DNA of 64,000 nucleotides from Paenibacillus sp. ACRRY (lineage in GTDB: Bacteria; Bacillota; Bacilli; Paenibacillales; Paenibacillaceae): assembly GCF_022346995.1 (NCBI RefSeq), contig NZ_JAKRNM010000002.1, positions 186,001 to 250,000 of the forward strand, in the 5' to 3' direction. A program made the translations under genes and the position numbers. Shown piece by piece: positions 61,902-64,000 of this stretch (position 1 is the first letter of the stretch; each line of letters begins with the position of its first letter). Below the pieces are notes generated by a model, which was not told the DNA's origin, did no database searches, and saw nothing but the letters and a program-made list of their open reading frames with translations.

Positions 61902-62753
61902 TTACAACCAGTGCTCAGGCAAGTTGAGATGAGCTGACAGTTTGGTACGGGAATTGCCTCTGGCTGCATTCAGCTGGGATTGTGTCAGAAAAATGCTCCC
62001 GGTCAGATCTGCTCCGCCCAGATCCGCATCACGCAAGTCGGCACCGATCAGATCAGCATGTCTTAAGTCGGCATTGCGCAGGTCACAAGCAATCATTAAG
62101 GCGCCCCGAAAGCTTGCTCCCCGGAGGTCGGCTCCTCTTAGATTGGCTCCCAGGAAGTCTCTTCCTTTCAGTTTCTTGCGTTTGGAGTTCCCTTGTTCAT
62201 GACTGCTGGATGGCGCATGTGCACGTACCAGTTCACTCCCCTGTATCAGAAGATCATTCACGATCGCCCGCTGAGATGGGATATCCAGACGCAGAATCGC
62301 GGAAGGCTCCAGATCGGTTAAACGTTCCGTCTCTTGGTATACACTGCGGATGGCGTCGTGAAGAGAGGCGGTTTCCGGCCGCAAGAGCATTTCGTTCATA
62401 TAACTGAGCAGCTCATGCAGTTGTCTCATGACAGGCAGGCAGTCGAACATGTCGGCAGCCGATTCCGGATGATCCCGCCAATCCTTGCCCGCATAGGTTA
62501 CTTGGGACAGCTTCTGACCTGCACCAAAGCAGTCATAGACGGTGCAGCCCTTGAAGCCCTTTTGCCGGAGCTGCGTATGAATGCCGCAGCGATTGTCTGA
62601 GCGCAGGTTGGAGCAAGGGGTGCCGCTGGCTTTGTCAAAAGCAAAGTCGGATGACTTGCCATAAGGCAAGGCAACGCAGCACAGTCCGAAACATTGCTCA
62701 CAGTCCGTGTATAAATGTGGGCTCATCGTGCTACCGTGGGATAGATTAGACAA
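61902..62753 (-). CDS. Pentapeptide-repeat protein with Cys-rich N-terminal domain
   Basis: A 283-residue protein in two parts. The N-terminal 90 residues hold eight or nine cysteines ([27 protein letters not shown]), spaced like a metal-binding site of the YkgJ type (CxxCCxLC-like). A helical middle follows. The last 90 residues are about nine pentapeptide repeats of the form A(D/N)Lxx ([40 protein letters not shown]), forming a right-handed quadrilateral helix. A TTG start at 62753 is taken because AAAGGAA lies 9 bases before it; a later ATG (62726) has no good site. The function is unknown. Confidence 0.8.
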   Translation of the reverse strand: MSNLSHGSTMSPHLYTDCEQCFGLCCVALPYGKSSDFAFDKASGTPCSNLRSDNRCGIHTQLRQKGFKGCTVYDCFGAGQKLSQVTYAGKDWRDHPESAADMFDCLPVMRQLHELLSYMNEMLLRPETASLHDAIRSVYQETERLTDLEPSAILRLDIPSQRAIVNDLLIQGSELVRAHAPSSSHEQGNSKRKKLKGRDFLGANLRGADLRGASFRGALMIACDLRNADLRHADLIGADLRDADLGGADLTGSIFLTQSQLNAARGNSRTKLSAHLNLPEHWL

Positions 62754-62911
62754 TGTGTACACTTCCTTTAATCCATGAAAAAAACTGGCGATAGAATGTC
62801 AGTAACACTTTACCACTACACTCGAATTTGATCAATTCCTGTATAGGTATTATTTACCTGATAATGGCTGCTGCCATTTATCACATGTGACACCATCAAG
62901 AAGCAGCGGCA

Positions 62912-63955
62912 TCAAGCCTTTTTAGCGTGTGCGGCTATACAGGAACGGCGTTCCACAACCTCGGTGTTGACATAAATATGCACACCGCTGTTTTGCCGGT
63001 GATCCAGCTGATCAATGATCAGCTTCACGGCCGTTTTGGCGAGAATGTCTTTTTTGACGTGTACGGTGGTTAGCTCGGGGCTGATAACCTTGGCTTCGAA
63101 TATATTGTCAAATCCCATGACCGAGATATCTTCAGGTACGCGAATGCCGATATTCTGCAGTGACTTGATGGCACTGATGGCCATGTAGTCATTCTCACAG
63201 AAGATAGCGGTGGGCATCTCCTGAAGCTGCTGAATAGCCTGCTGGAAATCTTCCTGTGGCATCACGCGCATGGGACTCAATTCAAACGTCAACGCGTCTT
63301 TCACGGAAAGACCATGCTCTGCCAGTGCAGCCCGGAATCCTTCCTCCCGTTTAATGAAGTTCGGAATGCGGGCATTGGATTTTACATAGCCAATGTTGCG
63401 ATGACCCAGGTTAACCACATGTTTACCTGCCTGATAACCGCCAAGCGTATTATTAATGGATACAAAATTGGCGTCCACATGTTCAAAGCATGTATCCAAA
63501 ATGACAACGTTGGTGTGAATGGACTGAATGTGTTCAATCATCGGCGGAGTCAGATTGGTACCCAGTAACAAAATACCCGCCGAAGGCTGCTCTTTTTCCA
63601 AAACTTCAAGTTCGTTCTGTAAATTCTGAATATCAATAGAGGAAATAACAAGTGTATTGCCATGCTGCTTGACCTGATCGGTGATATGGTGAATCAGCTC
63701 GTTGAAAAAGGGGAGTGTATCATAATGTTCGGTTACAATATCTGCATTTTTGCAGGCAACAAAACGAATGATGGCATTGGCCGATTTTTGGATCTCCCTA
63801 CCGGGTTTAATGGTTCTTGGTTTATACCCGTGGGCCTCGGCAATGTTTAATATATGTTCCCGTGTCTGTTCACTAACGCCAGGTTTATTGTTAAATGCAA
63901 GAGATACAGCCGCTTTGGACACGCCAGCGAGTCTCGCAATATCGTCAATCTTCAA
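62912..63955 (-). CDS. LacI-family transcriptional regulator
   Basis: A 347-residue regulator. The HTH is KIDDIARLAGVSKAAVSLAFNNKPGVSEQTREHIL with hinge YKPRTIKP; the effector domain includes GGYQAGKHVVNLGHRNIGYV, CENDYMAISAIKSLQ and ISVMGFDNIFEAKVISPELTTVHV. A TTG start at 63955 is chosen because AGGAGG precedes it. Its target genes may lie beyond the right edge of the window; the neighbour inside the window is unrelated. Confidence 0.93.
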   Translation of the reverse strand: MKIDDIARLAGVSKAAVSLAFNNKPGVSEQTREHILNIAEAHGYKPRTIKPGREIQKSANAIIRFVACKNADIVTEHYDTLPFFNELIHHITDQVKQHGNTLVISSIDIQNLQNELEVLEKEQPSAGILLLGTNLTPPMIEHIQSIHTNVVILDTCFEHVDANFVSINNTLGGYQAGKHVVNLGHRNIGYVKSNARIPNFIKREEGFRAALAEHGLSVKDALTFELSPMRVMPQEDFQQAIQQLQEMPTAIFCENDYMAISAIKSLQNIGIRVPEDISVMGFDNIFEAKVISPELTTVHVKKDILAKTAVKLIIDQLDHRQNSGVHIYVNTEVVERRSCIAAHAKKA

Positions 63956-64000
63956 GGTACAACCTCCTAAAATGGACTACATACGATCAGTATACCACGG

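Overview
The window looks like a chromosomal segment of a Paenibacillus-type Firmicute. The signs are AGGAGG-type ribosome binding sites, frequent TTG/GTG starts, an S-layer (SLH) anchored surface protein, YesM/YesN-type two-component regulators, carbohydrate ABC importers without their own ATPase, a B. subtilis-like Feu/Btr iron module, meso-diaminopimelate dehydrogenase, and intermediate G+C. I saw no rRNA, tRNA, CRISPR array, insertion sequence or prophage gene. The left edge cuts a short-chain dehydrogenase gene.

Layout. (1) 1-792: SDR enzyme divergent from a MarR regulator, with twin operator-like repeats between them. (2) 907-14524: a plant cell-wall (pectin/rhamnogalacturonan-like) locus. 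A sensor kinase, an AraC-type response regulator and a secreted PL9 pectate lyase are on the minus strand. Divergent from them are a binding protein, two permeases, an intracellular GH78-like rhamnosidase and a 1227-residue secreted protein (CBM3, CBM32, DUF4832-type barrel). (3) 15163-18693: a surface-anchored PHP-type (CehA/McbA-like) metallohydrolase with three SLH repeats. (4) 18777-22014: TetR regulator, amidohydrolase, DUF554 membrane protein and a small secreted protein. (5) 22195-25009: ROK-type regulator with an MFS transporter, then an orphan AbrB/MazE-type antitoxin-like protein. (6) 25377-29412: a two-gene operon of a GNAT domain fused to about 870 residues of unrecognised beta-rich protein, coupled to an amidohydrolase. 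(7) 29749-32926: two tandem paralogous small membrane proteins and a chemoreceptor. (8) 33076-40193: an MSOX/MTOX-like flavin oxidase divergent from an operon of an argininosuccinate-lyase-superfamily enzyme, an amidohydrolase and a complete binding-protein/permease set. (9) 40301-41775: HesB/YqkB-like protein and a metallophosphoesterase. (10) 41860-50795: LacI regulator, ABC importer, GH30 and GH35 enzymes, probably for beta-galactan. (11) 50983-58286: acetyltransferase, then an iron-siderophore module (esterase, Btr-like AraC/binding-protein fusion, FeuABC-like importer, second esterase) with Fur-box-like sites. (12) 58389-63955: exoA, alpha/beta hydrolase, a small membrane ORF, ddh, a Cys-rich pentapeptide-repeat protein and a second LacI regulator.

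How the parts work together. Regions 2, 8 and 10 are substrate-specific uptake and breakdown units, each with an importer, enzymes and (in 2 and 10) a dedicated regulator. None encodes an ABC ATPase, so a shared MsmX-type ATPase elsewhere is expected. The iron module also lacks an ATPase.

The least explained and most interesting items are four. First, the GNAT/beta-sandwich plus amidohydrolase operon behind an 18-bp perfect palindrome. Second, the ASL-like/oxidase/amidohydrolase/importer locus, which may degrade an N-substituted amino acid; its oxidase appears to use a non-canonical ATC start. Third, the DUF4832 multidomain secreted protein inside a pectin-type locus. Fourth, the TetR/amidohydrolase/DUF554 unit with a shared operator. 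All functional calls come from reading motifs, not from database searches.
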